Positions 1 to 9,500 of a stretch of 64,000 nucleotides of DNA are shown here, piece after piece. Made by a program: the position numbers and the translations under genes. A model generated the notes under the pieces. It had not been told where the DNA came from, ran no database searches, and worked only from the letters and a program-made list of their open reading frames with translations. How positions within the stretch are numbered: the first letter of the stretch is position 1; each line of letters opens with the position of its first letter. Source of the DNA: Pedobacter kyungheensis (GTDB lineage Bacteria > Bacteroidota > Bacteroidia > Sphingobacteriales > Sphingobacteriaceae); contig NZ_JSYN01000025.1 of NCBI RefSeq assembly GCF_000812965.1, positions 1 to 64,000 on the forward strand. The letters are read 5' to 3'.

Positions 1-5
1 AAGAA

Positions 6-108
6 TCGTCATTTCGACTGGAGCTTGCCGGTTTTTCACCGGTGGCGGAACGGAGAAATCTATTTAGACAGATTTCTCGGCTACGTTGCACTCCGCTCGA
101 AATGACGA
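6..108. repeat. Palindromic intergenic repeat (REP/MITE-like)
   Basis: Outer arms TCGTCATTTCGA (6-17) and TCGAAATGACGA (97-108) are perfect inverted copies. An inner pair GAGAAATCT/AGATTTCTC lies at about 54-79, so the whole stretch can fold into one long hairpin. Related half-motifs (GAGCGCAGTCGAAGG, TCGTCGTTC...AATGACGA) recur near 1380-1560, 11700-12000 and 24030-24064. Short palindromes of this type are common between genes in Sphingobacteriaceae. No coding capacity is seen. Confidence 0.7.
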
Positions 109-177
109 CCATGGAAGAGGCTGTCACTTATATTGATTTTTATACAATAAATTACACCTCAGGATGACAAATAATTT

Positions 178-1098
178 TTACTGTTCTATAGTAAATGCAC
201 TCAGGTTTACAAATTGCTGGATACGTGCCGCAACTTCAGCTTCGGTTAAGTTTAACAATTTCTCATTTCCGAATTTCTCTACACAGAAAGAAGCCAGTGC
301 TGAGCCATAAATAATGGCATTTTTCATGTTGTTAAAGTTAACGGTGCCTACTTTGGCTAAATAACCAATAAAACCGCCTGCAAAAGTATCGCCGGCACCG
401 GTTGGATCGAATACCTCTGCCAAAGGCAATGCCGGAGCAGAGAAAATCTGATCTTCGTGGAATAACAAAGCACCATGCTCACCTTTTTTAATAATTAAAT
501 ATTTTGGTCCCATTGCAAGGATTTTTTGAGCAGCTTTAACCAACGAGTACTCGCCTGATAGCTGACGTGCTTCGGCATCGTTAATGGTTAAAACATCTAC
601 CATTTTAATGGTTTCCAGTAAATCGTCCATCATAATGTCCATCCAGAAATTCATGGTATCCATTACAATTAATTTCGGACGGTTTTTAAGGCGTTTGATT
701 ACGGTTTGCTGTACCTGCGGGGTGAGGTTACCCAACATCAGGTATTCGCAGTCCTGGTAGCTTTCCGGAATAATCGGGTCGAAGTTTTCCAATACATTTA
801 ATTCGGTAATTAAAGTATCGCGGCTATTCATGTCATTGTGGTATTTTCCTGACCAAAAGAATGATTTTTCGCCTGCTTTAATCTGCAATCCTTCAGTGTC
901 GATACCGTGTTTGGTAAAGGTATCAATATCCGATTGAGGGAAATCATCACCTACAACTGCAACAATTTTTGCTTTATTATAAAAGTAAGATGCCGCTAAA
1001 CTGGCATAAGTTGCTGCTCCACCTACAATTTTGTCTGTTTTGCCAAAAGGCGTTTCAATAGCATCGAAAGCTACAGTACCTATGATTATCAGGCTCAT
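178..1098 (-). CDS. PfkB-family carbohydrate kinase
   Basis: A 306-residue cytosolic sugar or nucleoside kinase of the ribokinase/PfkB family, expected to transfer phosphate from ATP to a sugar hydroxyl. The N-terminal glycine pair of the substrate-binding signature is at about residues 26-27 (VGGAATYASLAA). The C-terminal PfkB signature DPTGAGDTFAGGF begins near residue 231 and carries the catalytic Asp at about 237 and the anion hole. Length is normal for the family. The substrate cannot be read from the sequence; adenosine-kinase-like and ribokinase-like members both fit. It stands alone, convergent with nothing inside the window, and starts at an ATG with an AT-rich leader and no clear Shine-Dalgarno, as usual in Bacteroidota. 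Confidence 0.9.
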   Translation of the reverse strand: MSLIIIGTVAFDAIETPFGKTDKIVGGAATYASLAASYFYNKAKIVAVVGDDFPQSDIDTFTKHGIDTEGLQIKAGEKSFFWSGKYHNDMNSRDTLITELNVLENFDPIIPESYQDCEYLMLGNLTPQVQQTVIKRLKNRPKLIVMDTMNFWMDIMMDDLLETIKMVDVLTINDAEARQLSGEYSLVKAAQKILAMGPKYLIIKKGEHGALLFHEDQIFSAPALPLAEVFDPTGAGDTFAGGFIGYLAKVGTVNFNNMKNAIIYGSALASFCVEKFGNEKLLNLTEAEVAARIQQFVNLSAFTIEQ

Positions 1099-1141
1099 AT
1101 CTATGTATTAGTTTTTTTTTAATTTTTTTTCACTGCAAATA

Positions 1142-1172
1142 TTGCATAAATAATTTAAAAGCCCTAATATTG
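1142..1172 (+). promoter_or_regulatory. Putative promoter of tRNA-Asn copy 1
   Basis: A TTG (1142-1144) lies 20 bases before TAATATTG (1165-1172), which is close to the Bacteroidota -33 (TTTG) and -7 (TAnnTTTG) elements. The same pair with the same spacing precedes the second tRNA-Asn copy, and TAATATTG also occurs before the SusC gene at 6552. The predicted start near 1179 gives a leader of about 60 bases before the tRNA. Confidence 0.5.
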
Positions 1173-1242
1173 CATTCCCAAAACGAACAAGCGGGTATTT
1201 TGCTGCAAAGCTTAAAGAAACTTGTTTTTTGGATAGCCGGAT

Positions 1243-1316
1243 TCCTTCTTAGCTCAGCCGGTTAGAGCATCTGACTGTTAATCAGAGGGTCGCTGGTTCG
1301 AGCCCAGCAGAAGGAG
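1243..1316 (+). tRNA. tRNA-Asn (GTT), copy 1
   Basis: A 74-base cloverleaf: acceptor TCCTTCT pairs with AGAAGGA, D-arm GCTC/GAGC, anticodon stem TCTGA/TCAGA around loop CTGTTAA with anticodon GTT at 1277-1279, T-arm GCTGG/CCAGC with TTCGAGC loop, discriminator G at 1316. CCA is not encoded. It is identical to the copy at 11566 and is followed at once by a rho-independent terminator. Confidence 0.97.
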
Positions 1317-1319
1317 CAC

Positions 1320-1346
1320 AAAGCCAACTTTCGAGTTGGCTTTTTT
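1320..1346 (+). terminator. Rho-independent terminator of tRNA-Asn copy 1
   Basis: Stem AAGCCAACT/AGTTGGCTT with loop TTCG (1330-1333), followed by a T-run. The same terminator follows the second tRNA-Asn copy and is repeated in the tandem array after it. Confidence 0.85.
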
Positions 1347-1560
1347 CGTTTATAGCTGGGTGAGAAGTTTACCCTGAGCGCCAGTCGAAGGGAGCCCAGC
1401 AGAAGGAGCAGATCAAAAGCCTTACAACATTGTTGTAAGGCTTTTTTGTTTTACAGCCCTGTTGGGCGAGAAGTTTATCCTGAGCGCCGTCGAAGAGGCA
1501 GATCAAGGTTTTTTGCATCCGTTGTCACGTTGAGCCTGTCGAAACGCTTTGGTATATCTT
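1347..1560 (+). repeat. tRNA-Asn tail copy with second terminator and REP fragments
   Basis: After the terminator comes GCTGGGTGAGAAGTTTACC, a GAGCGCCAGTCGAAGG REP motif, then an 18-base copy of the tRNA-Asn 3' end at 1393-1410. A second terminator (AAAAGCCTTACAAC.../GTTGTAAGGCTTTT, 1415-1447) follows. A second, decayed unit runs to about 1510, and another REP-like piece (GTTGAGCCTGTCGAAACG) lies near 1527-1545. No gene is seen in the rest of the 1317-1720 gap. The same architecture is expanded after the second tRNA-Asn. Confidence 0.7.
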
Positions 1561-1720
1561 TCGGAGAATTTGTCTGCGGGTACAGGATTGACAGCCTATA
1601 ATTCTGGTGCTTCTTTTTTATCTCCTATCTTTTGATCCAATTAAACTTTCCGCTTTGGCCCTCGTCCAAATTATACACACAGCATAAAGCTTGATTTATT
1701 GTTTATTTAAAATTTAGGTT

Positions 1721-1879
1721 ATGAAAAAGATTGTAAATGCATTGCTCTTATTGGTTATGGCTGTAAATTTTAGTGCCTGCGTGGTTCACACCCGTGCGCC
1801 TAGGGGCGAGTGGGTTCGCGGACACTATGTTATTGGTCCGTACGGTGGCCGCCATTGGGTACCTGGCCATTATCGCTAA
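1721..1879 (+). CDS. Small lipoprotein with WVPGHY motif
   Basis: A 52-residue reading frame. It starts MKKIVNALLLLVMAVNFSAC, a signal peptide ending in a lipobox with Cys at residue 20, so the mature product would be a roughly 33-residue lipid-anchored peptide. The mature part is rich in Gly, Tyr, Trp and Arg and ends in WVPGHYR. The WxPGHY type of motif is known from small secreted YXWGxW-type proteins of proteobacteria and Bacteroidota, whose function is unknown. A strong hairpin terminator follows directly, which supports it as a real monocistronic gene. No function is assigned. Confidence 0.7.
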   Translation: MKKIVNALLLLVMAVNFSACVVHTRAPRGEWVRGHYVIGPYGGRHWVPGHYR

Positions 1880-1890
1880 CGCTGGACTGG

Positions 1891-1929
1891 AGGATTGAAT
1901 GTTGAAATTCAAACATTCAATCCTTTTTT
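1891..1929 (+). terminator. Rho-independent terminator after small lipoprotein
   Basis: AGGATTGAATGTT (from 1891) pairs with AACATTCAATCCT (ending 1924), followed by six T residues. It closes the transcript of the gene at 1721. Confidence 0.85.
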
Positions 1930-2047
1930 GTTTGCTTCAAATCTTAATGGTAAGAAAGTAATTCATCATTAAGGAATTATGGGGATTAAGCGTTTTTGGT
2001 TTTGTTGCAAATCTACTTTATAATTCAAGCATGTTATTACTGTTGAA

Positions 2048-2061
2048 AAACGTTTACGTAA
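2048..2061. promoter_or_regulatory. Candidate operator AACGTTTACGTA before XRE/cupin regulator
   Basis: The 12-mer AACGTTTACGTA lies about 70 bases before the regulator start and recurs exactly at 6537-6548, just before the SusC gene of the same cluster. GTTTAC alone also occurs twice, 20 bases apart, before the DUF5690 gene (3732 and 3752). It may be the binding site of the adjacent XRE regulator; this is inference from recurrence only. Confidence 0.35.
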
Positions 2062-2130
2062 CGATTGTAATTTTTGGTATAGATTACAGGAATAAAATAA
2101 TACATTAGTGGCATCAATACCATTTAGGAT

Positions 2131-2700
2131 ATGCAGGAAGAAATTCTTTTACAGATTAGCGGAAAAATTAAAGAGCGTAGAAAAGAACTTGGGATTACCG
2201 TTCAGGAACTTGCCGATAAGGCATCGGTAAGTAAAGGGCTTATTTCACAGATCGAAAACAGCCGTACCATACCATCGCTTATGGTATTGATGGATATTAT
2301 TAAAAGTCTGCAGATCGATTTAAACAGCTTTTTTAAGGATATTAACTTTCATAAAAAAGATGCACCTGTACTGGTTAAACGAAAGGATCAATATCAAAAA
2401 TTTGAAAAAGAGCAGGCCATGGGTTTTAATTATTCAAGGATCCTGACTAAAAACATTAAATTTTCGACCGCCGATTTCGTATTACTGGAACTGGAAGTGA
2501 ATGCACATCGTCCTATGGTTAAAACTGAAGCTTTCGAGTTTAAATATATGATTGAAGGTAAGGTTGAATACCAGTTTTCTAAAAAGAAAATCGTGCTCGA
2601 AAAAGGCGATTCGATGCTTTTTGATGGTCGGCTTTCACACACACCGGTTAATATCGGCGATACCAAAGCCTTGATGCTGGTGATTTATTTCTTTGAATAA
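2131..2700 (+). CDS. XRE-family transcriptional regulator with cupin sensor domain
   Basis: A 189-residue cytosolic regulator. Residues about 8-65 form an XRE-type helix-turn-helix (IKERRKELGITVQELADKA followed by SVSKGLISQIENSR). Residues about 110-187 form a cupin_2 beta-barrel (FEFKYMIEGKVEYQF, then LEKGDSMLFDGRLSH). This two-domain layout is the common small-ligand-sensing XRE/cupin regulator. It heads the co-oriented cluster 2131-11369 (AlkP hydrolase, DUF5690, FAD oxidoreductase, SusCD) and is the obvious candidate regulator of it. The cupin ligand may be the substrate of the pathway. The repeated AACGTTTACGTA site before this gene and before the SusC gene is a possible operator. Confidence 0.9.
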   Translation: MQEEILLQISGKIKERRKELGITVQELADKASVSKGLISQIENSRTIPSLMVLMDIIKSLQIDLNSFFKDINFHKKDAPVLVKRKDQYQKFEKEQAMGFNYSRILTKNIKFSTADFVLLELEVNAHRPMVKTEAFEFKYMIEGKVEYQFSKKKIVLEKGDSMLFDGRLSHTPVNIGDTKALMLVIYFFE

Positions 2701-2772
2701 TATTTTAAACTTTGTTTATTAATACTTAACAAAATAACTACCTTCATATTCATAAATCACCATTCATACAGG

Positions 2773-3684
2773 ATGGTAAACACACAAATGAATATGAAGA
2801 AAATTTTATTGGGTGCACTCTTGTCGCTCGCATTAGGCCTTAACTCCCAGGCGCAGTCTAAAAAAATCAAACATGTAGTATTAATTGGCTGCGATGGTTT
2901 CGGTGCCTATGCGCTGCAGGAAGCCAAAATGCCAAACCTTAAGGCCTTAATGAGTAATGGCTCATGGACGGATAAAGCGCGTTGTGTGCTGCCTTCTTCG
3001 AGCGCAGTAAACTGGGCCTCGTTGTTAATGGGGGCTGGCCCAACCGAGCATGGTTATACCGAATGGGATAGCAAAGTTCCCGAAATTCCGTCGGCAACCA
3101 AAACGGCTTACGGCATATTCCCTACCATTTTTAGTGTAATCAGAGAGCAGAAAAAGGAAGCTAAAACTGCCGTAGTTTACAGTTGGGGTGGTATTGGTTA
3201 TCTTTTTGAAAAACAGGCTGTTAATATTGTGGTTGACGGAAAAGATAAAGATGATTTTTGTGCCGATACCACTGCTGCCATCATCAAAAAGGAGAAACCT
3301 TATTTTACTTTTGTGCATTTTGATGAGCCCGATCATACCGGGCATGCCATCGGGCACCGTACTCCGGAATATTATAAACAACTCGAATCGGTAGATCAGC
3401 GCATTGGTAAGGTTGTGCAGGCGGTTAAAGATGCAGGTATAGCAGATGAAACGATTATTTTAGTAACGGCCGATCATGGTGGTACTGGTAAAGGGCATGG
3501 TGGTAAATCCTTAGATGAGATTCAGATTCCATGGATTATTGCAGGTCCTGGCGTGCGTAAAAACCATGAGCTTAAAGATGTAATTATTACATACGATACC
3601 GCTGCTACCTTAGCCTGGGTGATGGGCTTGCAGCAACCACAGAGCTGGCGGGGTAAACCGGTTCAGGAAGCTTTTACAAAATAA
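2773..3684 (+). CDS. Secreted alkaline-phosphatase-superfamily hydrolase
   Basis: A 303-residue AlkP-superfamily metalloenzyme. Metal-site and active-site signatures are visible: IGCDGFG (Asp ~41), PSSSAVNW (nucleophile region ~74-81), DEPDHTGH, and TADHGG (~232-237). The likely start is the ATG at 2794, since the peptide from there (MKKILLGALLSLALGLNSQAQ) is a clean signal peptide, which places the enzyme in the periplasm. Members hydrolyse phosphate mono- or diesters or phosphonates. Its place beside a TIGR03364 oxidoreductase and a DUF5690 transporter suggests a role in releasing phosphate from an organophosphonate or phosphoester, possibly phosphonoacetate-hydrolase-like. Substrate is inferred. 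The NWA-LL-G region also resembles the degenerate domain of the protein at 47749. Confidence 0.82.
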   Translation: MVNTQMNMKKILLGALLSLALGLNSQAQSKKIKHVVLIGCDGFGAYALQEAKMPNLKALMSNGSWTDKARCVLPSSSAVNWASLLMGAGPTEHGYTEWDSKVPEIPSATKTAYGIFPTIFSVIREQKKEAKTAVVYSWGGIGYLFEKQAVNIVVDGKDKDDFCADTTAAIIKKEKPYFTFVHFDEPDHTGHAIGHRTPEYYKQLESVDQRIGKVVQAVKDAGIADETIILVTADHGGTGKGHGGKSLDEIQIPWIIAGPGVRKNHELKDVIITYDTAATLAWVMGLQQPQSWRGKPVQEAFTK

Positions 3685-3731
3685 CAGTAGTTTACCTGGG
3701 CTAAACTTAACAATTTGATAACTTAATTTTT

Positions 3732-3757
3732 GTTTACAAATAATAAACTCTGTTTAC
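3732..3757. promoter_or_regulatory. Paired GTTTAC motifs before DUF5690 gene
   Basis: GTTTAC occurs at 3732-3737 and 3752-3757, 20 bases (about two helical turns) apart, in the 200-base gap before the DUF5690 gene. The same hexamer is inside the AACGTTTACGTA sites at 2048 and 6537. It is a possible operator of the cluster regulator, but the motif is short and the background AT-rich. Confidence 0.25.
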
Positions 3758-3891
3758 TATTGTATTATTGAAGTAAGAGTTTATGGAAGTCAAGATCAAA
3801 GCGTTCTGTAAAACAGACGTAGCCGTGAAGTGTCAGTATTGTTGGGGTAATGCTTTTCAGCGGGCTCAGCTTAATTTATTTAGTTGTTAAG

Positions 3892-5220
3892 ATGAGTCTG
3901 CTGGATGTTACCCGTAAAAGAGCCCTTAACTGGCCATATTGGTTAATTACGGTGCTTGGTGGTATTGCTGCTTTCGGCTGCTATACCAGTATGTATGCTT
4001 TCAGGAAAGCCTTTGCTTCGGCTACTTTCGAGCATCAGGAATTTCTGCATGTCGATTATAAAGTTTGGCTGGTAGTTGCGCAAATGGTAGGTTATACCCT
4101 CAGTAAATTTTATGGTATCCGGTTTATCTCCGAATCGGGTAAAAGTAACCGTGCGCGGAGCATTATGCTGCTCATTGGTTTTTCGTGGCTGGCCTTACTT
4201 GGTTTTGCCCTGGTGCCTGCCCCTTATAATATTGTTTTTCTTTTCCTGAATGGTTTTCCATTGGGGATGATCTGGGGTTTGGTATTCAGTTATTTGGAAG
4301 GCCGTAAAACAACCGAATTTATGGGGGCACTCATGTCTATCAGTTTAATATTTGCTTCGGGTTTTGTTAAAACGGTTGCGCGTACCCTAATGTCGGTGGC
4401 TGCGGTAAGCGATTACTGGATGCCATTTTTAACCGGACTTATTTTTCTGCTCCCGCTTTGTTTTTTTGTTTTTTGCCTGGAAGTAATGCCTCCACCTTCA
4501 AAAGAAGACCGGCAGTTGCGTACCGAACGGGTGCCTATGGATGGAAAACAACGCAGGCAGTTTATTGCAACTTTTTTACCGGGCATTGTGCTTACCATCA
4601 TTATTTATGTGTTGCTTACCTGCATCCGCGATATGCGCGACAATTTCGAAGTAGAAATATGGAATGGTTTGGGCATTCACGATAACCATATTTACACGCA
4701 GATAGATACACTGATCTCGGTGGTGGTACTGGTGATGATCGGCCTGTTAATCCTGATTAAAGATAACCTCAAAGCATTTACCGTAATCCATATCATGATT
4801 ATAGCCGGTTGTTTGTTAATCGGGTTCAGTACATTTCTTTTTGATAGGGGCTATGTAGGTGCTGTAAGCTGGATGGCGCTTTTAGGTATGGGGCTTTATA
4901 TGGCTTATATTCCTTACAACGCCATATTTTTTGAAAGGATGATTGCCAATTTCCATTATAAAAGCAATATCGGTTTTATCATGTACCTGGCCGATTCTAT
5001 TGGCTATGTAGGTAGTTTTTCGGTACTGATGTTGCACGAATTTGGCGAAACCAATGTAAGCTGGATGCATTTCTTTAAGCAATGTTTAATTGCCGTGCCG
5101 CTTATTGGTGGTTTGTGCAGTGTGCTTTCACTGATTTATTTCAGACGGAAAACCCTTTTAACACATAAAAAACAGCAAGCGCTTCAAGCTAAACAGGTGT
5201 GGAGTGCTGCTTCAGAATAA
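3892..5220 (+). CDS. DUF5690 family membrane protein (MFS-like transporter)
   Basis: A 442-residue polytopic inner-membrane protein with about twelve hydrophobic segments. The N-terminal region (NWPYWLITVLGGIAAFGCYTSMYAFRKAF) and the mid-protein GMIWGLVFSYLEGRKTTEF region are typical of DUF5690, a major-facilitator-like Bacteroidota family. The start at 3892 is preferred; an upstream in-frame ATG at 3850 would add 14 residues before the conserved part. In Bacteroidota this family often sits beside TIGR03364 oxidoreductases and AlkP-type hydrolases. That matches the neighbours here and suggests inner-membrane import of the compound they process. Charged residues inside some helices (RKAF, CIRDMRDNFE) may contact an anionic substrate. 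Transport function is inferred. Confidence 0.8.
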   Translation: MSLLDVTRKRALNWPYWLITVLGGIAAFGCYTSMYAFRKAFASATFEHQEFLHVDYKVWLVVAQMVGYTLSKFYGIRFISESGKSNRARSIMLLIGFSWLALLGFALVPAPYNIVFLFLNGFPLGMIWGLVFSYLEGRKTTEFMGALMSISLIFASGFVKTVARTLMSVAAVSDYWMPFLTGLIFLLPLCFFVFCLEVMPPPSKEDRQLRTERVPMDGKQRRQFIATFLPGIVLTIIIYVLLTCIRDMRDNFEVEIWNGLGIHDNHIYTQIDTLISVVVLVMIGLLILIKDNLKAFTVIHIMIIAGCLLIGFSTFLFDRGYVGAVSWMALLGMGLYMAYIPYNAIFFERMIANFHYKSNIGFIMYLADSIGYVGSFSVLMLHEFGETNVSWMHFFKQCLIAVPLIGGLCSVLSLIYFRRKTLLTHKKQQALQAKQVWSAASE

Positions 5221-5282
5221 TAATTTAAAATAAATTTGTGCAGGCCGAAAATTAAACCGGTGGGCACCAGAATAAAAATTCC

Positions 5283-6446
5283 ATGACAAATAAACATTTC
5301 GATCTTATTGTAATTGGCGGAGGTATATTGGGTACTTTCCACGCCTATCATGCCTTGCTTGCAGGTAAAACTGTATTGCAGTTAGAAAAAGATAACTTTC
5401 CGGTAGGAGCTACCGTGCGCAACTTTGGCCAGGTGGTGCCTTCCGGTATGGAAGCCGAGTGGTTTGAGTACGGCGTAGCCGGATTGGAAATCTACAAATC
5501 TATCCAACAGGAATTTGATATTTCGGTGCGCAAGAATGGCAGTGTTTACATTGCGTCGGATGAAGATGAGCAAACTTTAATACACGAGCTAAAAGCGCAT
5601 TATGATACTTTAGGTTACGAAACCGAACTGCTTGGACAGGCAGCTATTCTGAATAAATATCCTGCTATAAAAGCCTCGTACGCAAAAGAGGCAATATTCT
5701 TTCCACAAGAAATTAGTGTAGAACCCGAATTGATGATTTATCGCCTGCAGCAGTATATGCAGGCTAAATTTAATGGATATACCTTACAGTACAACAGTCC
5801 TGTAACTGCCTGCACACGCAAAGGCAATGGCGTAGAAGTTGGCTTAAGAAACAACAGTGTGGTTTTTACCGCAGAGAAAGCCATTATTTGTAACGGTTAC
5901 GAATTTAAACTGCTTTACCCAGAACTGTTTAGCGAAAGCGGTATTGTGGTAAGTAAGCTGCAGATGATGCGCACAGTGCCTATGGCCGATGTAGCTTTGT
6001 CTGGTAATATTTTAACCGGTTTAACCACACGCCGTTACGAAAGTTTTGAGCATTATTGTCCTTCTTTTAAATCGGTAAAAACACCTGAACATTATGATGA
6101 ATTGAAGAAATGGGGGATTCATATCCTGTTTAAGCAAGCTGCAGATAATAGCATTATTATTGGCGATTCGCATGTATATGCAGATGTAAACCATTTCGAT
6201 GACCTAGGTTTTGATTTAAGCCATCACATTAATCAACTCATGCTGGATGAGGCCGCCCGGATTGTAGATTTTGATGTAAACAAATTGCAAAGTACCTGGG
6301 CAGGGTTTTATCCGCAACATCCTACCAAACACATTGTAACCTACGATCTGGACGATTGTATCCACATCCGGACTGCTATTGGTGGCAAGGGAATGACGGC
6401 TAGCGCGGGTTATGCAGCACAGAGCATTAAAGATATATTTAGTTAA
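5283..6446 (+). CDS. TIGR03364-type FAD-dependent oxidoreductase
   Basis: A 387-residue DAO-fold flavoenzyme. The Rossmann dinucleotide motif IVIGGGILG spans residues 9-17, followed by LQLEKD at the end of beta-2. A C-terminal segment (IRTAIGGKGMTASAGYAAQSI) closes the FAD site. The conserved TVRNFGQVVPSGM stretch is characteristic of the TIGR03364 group. That group is known from phosphonate-catabolism gene neighbourhoods and is related to glycine/sarcosine oxidases, so it would oxidise an amino group, for example an N-substituted aminoalkylphosphonate. No signal peptide is present, so it is cytosolic. It lies 62 bases after the DUF5690 gene and is probably in the same operon. The exact substrate is unknown. 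Confidence 0.85.
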   Translation: MTNKHFDLIVIGGGILGTFHAYHALLAGKTVLQLEKDNFPVGATVRNFGQVVPSGMEAEWFEYGVAGLEIYKSIQQEFDISVRKNGSVYIASDEDEQTLIHELKAHYDTLGYETELLGQAAILNKYPAIKASYAKEAIFFPQEISVEPELMIYRLQQYMQAKFNGYTLQYNSPVTACTRKGNGVEVGLRNNSVVFTAEKAIICNGYEFKLLYPELFSESGIVVSKLQMMRTVPMADVALSGNILTGLTTRRYESFEHYCPSFKSVKTPEHYDELKKWGIHILFKQAADNSIIIGDSHVYADVNHFDDLGFDLSHHINQLMLDEAARIVDFDVNKLQSTWAGFYPQHPTKHIVTYDLDDCIHIRTAIGGKGMTASAGYAAQSIKDIFS

Positions 6447-6481
6447 CAAATGCTAAACAAAAACACGTTGTTTTGTTAACT
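6441..6481. terminator. Inverted repeat over the oxidoreductase stop codon
   Basis: AGTTAACAAA (6441-6450) and TTTGTTAACT (6472-6481) are perfect inverted copies around the stop codon at 6444-6446. An inner AAACAA/TTGTTTT pair lies between them. It could be a weak terminator or attenuator separating the oxidoreductase from the SusC gene, or a dyad operator. The U-tract is poor. Confidence 0.4.
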
Positions 6482-6512
6482 GAAACTTCGTATTAGGCTA
6501 ACATTCATGACC

Positions 6513-6548
6513 TAATATTGCATCAGATTAAACCATAACGTTTACGTA
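6513..6548 (+). promoter_or_regulatory. Putative SusC promoter and AACGTTTACGTA site
   Basis: TAATATTG (6513-6520) resembles the Bacteroidota -7 element and matches the one before both tRNA-Asn genes. AACGTTTACGTA at 6537-6548 repeats exactly the 12-mer before the XRE/cupin gene. The SusC start codon follows at 6552, so bound regulator would overlap the transcription start or leader. Confidence 0.4.
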
Positions 6549-6551
6549 TTT

Positions 6552-9500
6552 ATGAAACATTTTTACAAGATGACATTGGGCATCGTGGCTTTGCTATGCC
6601 TAATGCTCAGGCCCGAAATTACCTCGGCGCAAACCAAAATCAGTGGTATTGTTAAAGACGATGCCCAGCAGCCCATTCCGGGTGTTAGTGTGTTGGTAAA
6701 AGGTACGAAAAAAGCCATTTCTACCGACTTATCAGGCCGCTTTACCATAGATGCCAAAACAGGCGAAACCCTGTTGCTCAGCTCTATCGGTTTTATTAGT
6801 CAGGAAGTGCAGGTTTCGGGAAATACCCTGGCCATTATTTTAAAAACAGATTCAAAAAACCTGAATGAAGTGGTGGTTACCGCATTGGGTATCCGCAAAG
6901 AAAAACGGAACCTGGGTTACGCCATTCAGGAAGTAAAGGGAGCAGATTTGGTAAAAGCCAGAGAAGCCAACCCGGTAAACGGTTTGGTGGGTAAAGTTGC
7001 TGGTTTAACTGTAGGTGTTTCCTCTGAGCTTTTAGGGCGTTCATCGCTTTACCTGCGTGGTAATAACGTAAACCTGGTGGTGGTAGATGGGGTGCCGATC
7101 AATTCGGATACCTGGAACATCAACCCCGATGATATTGATACCTATACCGTGCTTAAAGGCCCTGCTGCCGCTGCACTTTACGGCTATCAGGCTTACAATG
7201 GTGCGTTATTAATTACCACCAAAAAAGGAAAGCTTAGCGATAAGGGTTTTGTAGTTGAACTCAACTCGAGCACACAATTTAATAAAGGATTTATTGCCCT
7301 GCCTAAAAGCCAGGATGAATACGGACCGGGCGAACACAGTGCCTATGCTTTTGGTGATGGTAAAGGTGGTGGTTTAAATGATGGCGATTACGATATCTGG
7401 GGGCCGAAGTTTGAAGGACAGCTAATCCCTCAGTATGATAGTCCGGTTGATGCAAATGGTGTGCGCCAGGGAACGCCCTGGGTAGCCCGTGGAAAAGACA
7501 ATTTAAAGCGTTTTATCCAAACCGGTTTACTTTCGGCCAATAACGTTGCGCTATCATCTGCTACAGATAAGTACAATTTAAGGGTATCGGTTTCTAATAA
7601 TTACCAAAAAGGAATTATCCCGAATACCCAGCTTAACATCAATAACTTTAATGTAAGCGGTAGCTATAACATCAGTCCTAAATTAAAGGCTGAAGCTTAT
7701 ATCAACTACAGCCGCCAGTTTTCTGATAATATACCGGATGTAAACTATGGCCCTAACAGTGTGATTTATAACATGACACTTTGGGGTGGTGCAGACTGGA
7801 ATATAGATGATATGAAAAATTACTGGCAAGCTGGTAAAGAAGGTATTCAATCTATTTATGCCGAATATCAGCGTTATCACAACCCTTATTTTATGTCGTA
7901 CGAGTGGTTGCGAGGTCATAAAAAGAATGATATTAACGGTTATGCCTCTTTAAACTATAACCTCACCAAAGATTTAGATGTGATGTTAAAAACACAAATT
8001 TCTACTTACGATCAGTTAAGGACAGAAAAAATGCCTTTTTCGGCACATCCTTATGGCAGGGAAGAAGGATTGGGTGATTACCGCGAAGATCGCCGTAGCA
8101 TGTTCGAAAACAATACTCAGTTGTTGTTAAAGTATAATAAAAATGTTGGCGATTTGTTCGAAATCAGCGCATTTGGCGGTGGTAACGCGCGTAATTTCAG
8201 TTATAACTCCAGTTTTACCACAACCGATTATCTGAATGTGCCTAATGTGTACAATTTCTCTAACTCTAAAAACCCGGTAAAAGCTTTTAACTTCAATTCG
8301 AATATGTTGGTGCTGAGTGCTTTTTACTCAGTCGATATCAGCTTTAAAAAATACCTGAATATCAATACCACCGGCCGTGTGGATAAAAATTCCGCCTTAT
8401 CGCCAAGCAATAACTCAGCTTTCTATCCTTCGGTTTCATTGAGTTCGGTAGTATCTGATTATGTAAAAATGCCAGCTTTTATTTCCTTTGCAAAAGTTCG
8501 TGCATCGTATGCTAATGTTAAAGATCCGGGTTTAGGTACTTTAGAATATATTGGTGCCACACCTTTGCAAACTTATCCTTTGGGTTATGGAGCTGAATAT
8601 ACCTCTTCTTATGGTGGTCCGGGTTATGGTCTTTCTTCGCCTTATAGTGTAAGGCCAACTTATAACAACCAAACCGGTGCGTATTATACCGACAACCTGA
8701 TTGATTTAAATGCAGTTAAAGCGCAAAGCCGTACCAATTACGAAGGTGGTATCGATCTTAAGTTCTTAAAGAACAGGTTAGGCTTTGAGGCTACTTACTT
8801 CCGTTACATAGACGGTCCTAAAATCATTAAACAAAATATTTCGCCGGCTACCGGTTATCAAACCAATACCATTAATGGCCGTAAAACACAAAACAGCGGG
8901 GTAGAGTTAAGCTTATCGGGCACGCCGGTACTTACCGATAAATTTGGCTGGGATGTAATGGTAAACTGGTCTACCTACAAGCAGATTTATAAAGAGCTGG
9001 CTCCGGGCGAAACCTCAGTTGATCAGTTCTTCAAAGCTGGCGACAGGATCGATAATATTTATGGTTCAGTATTGGCAAAGTCACCAAGCGGACAGGTTAT
9101 CCATACTTCGAGCGGTACACCAATTTCACTGCCGGTTAACCAGCTGTTGGGGCATGCCGATCCAAACTGGGTATGGAGCATCAGCAATAAGTTCAGGTAT
9201 CAAAACTTCTCGTTTAGCTTTCAGTTAGATGGAAAAGTAGGTGGGGTAATGCAGGATTATGTGCGTTTGAAATCGTTTCAGGGCGGTCGCCAGATCGAAA
9301 CCATTCAGGGTAAAATGGGTGAAGCCCGCTACCAGGATTATGTACACGTAAACGACCCCAATTACAAAGGTACCTGGGTAGGCGATGGTGTGGTGCTTAC
9401 TAATAACGGTAAACTTAATTTCGATCCGGTTACCGGCGTGATTACCAATTACGATCAGCTTGCTTTTGCGCCAAATACTACCCCTGTGTTATTGCAGGAT

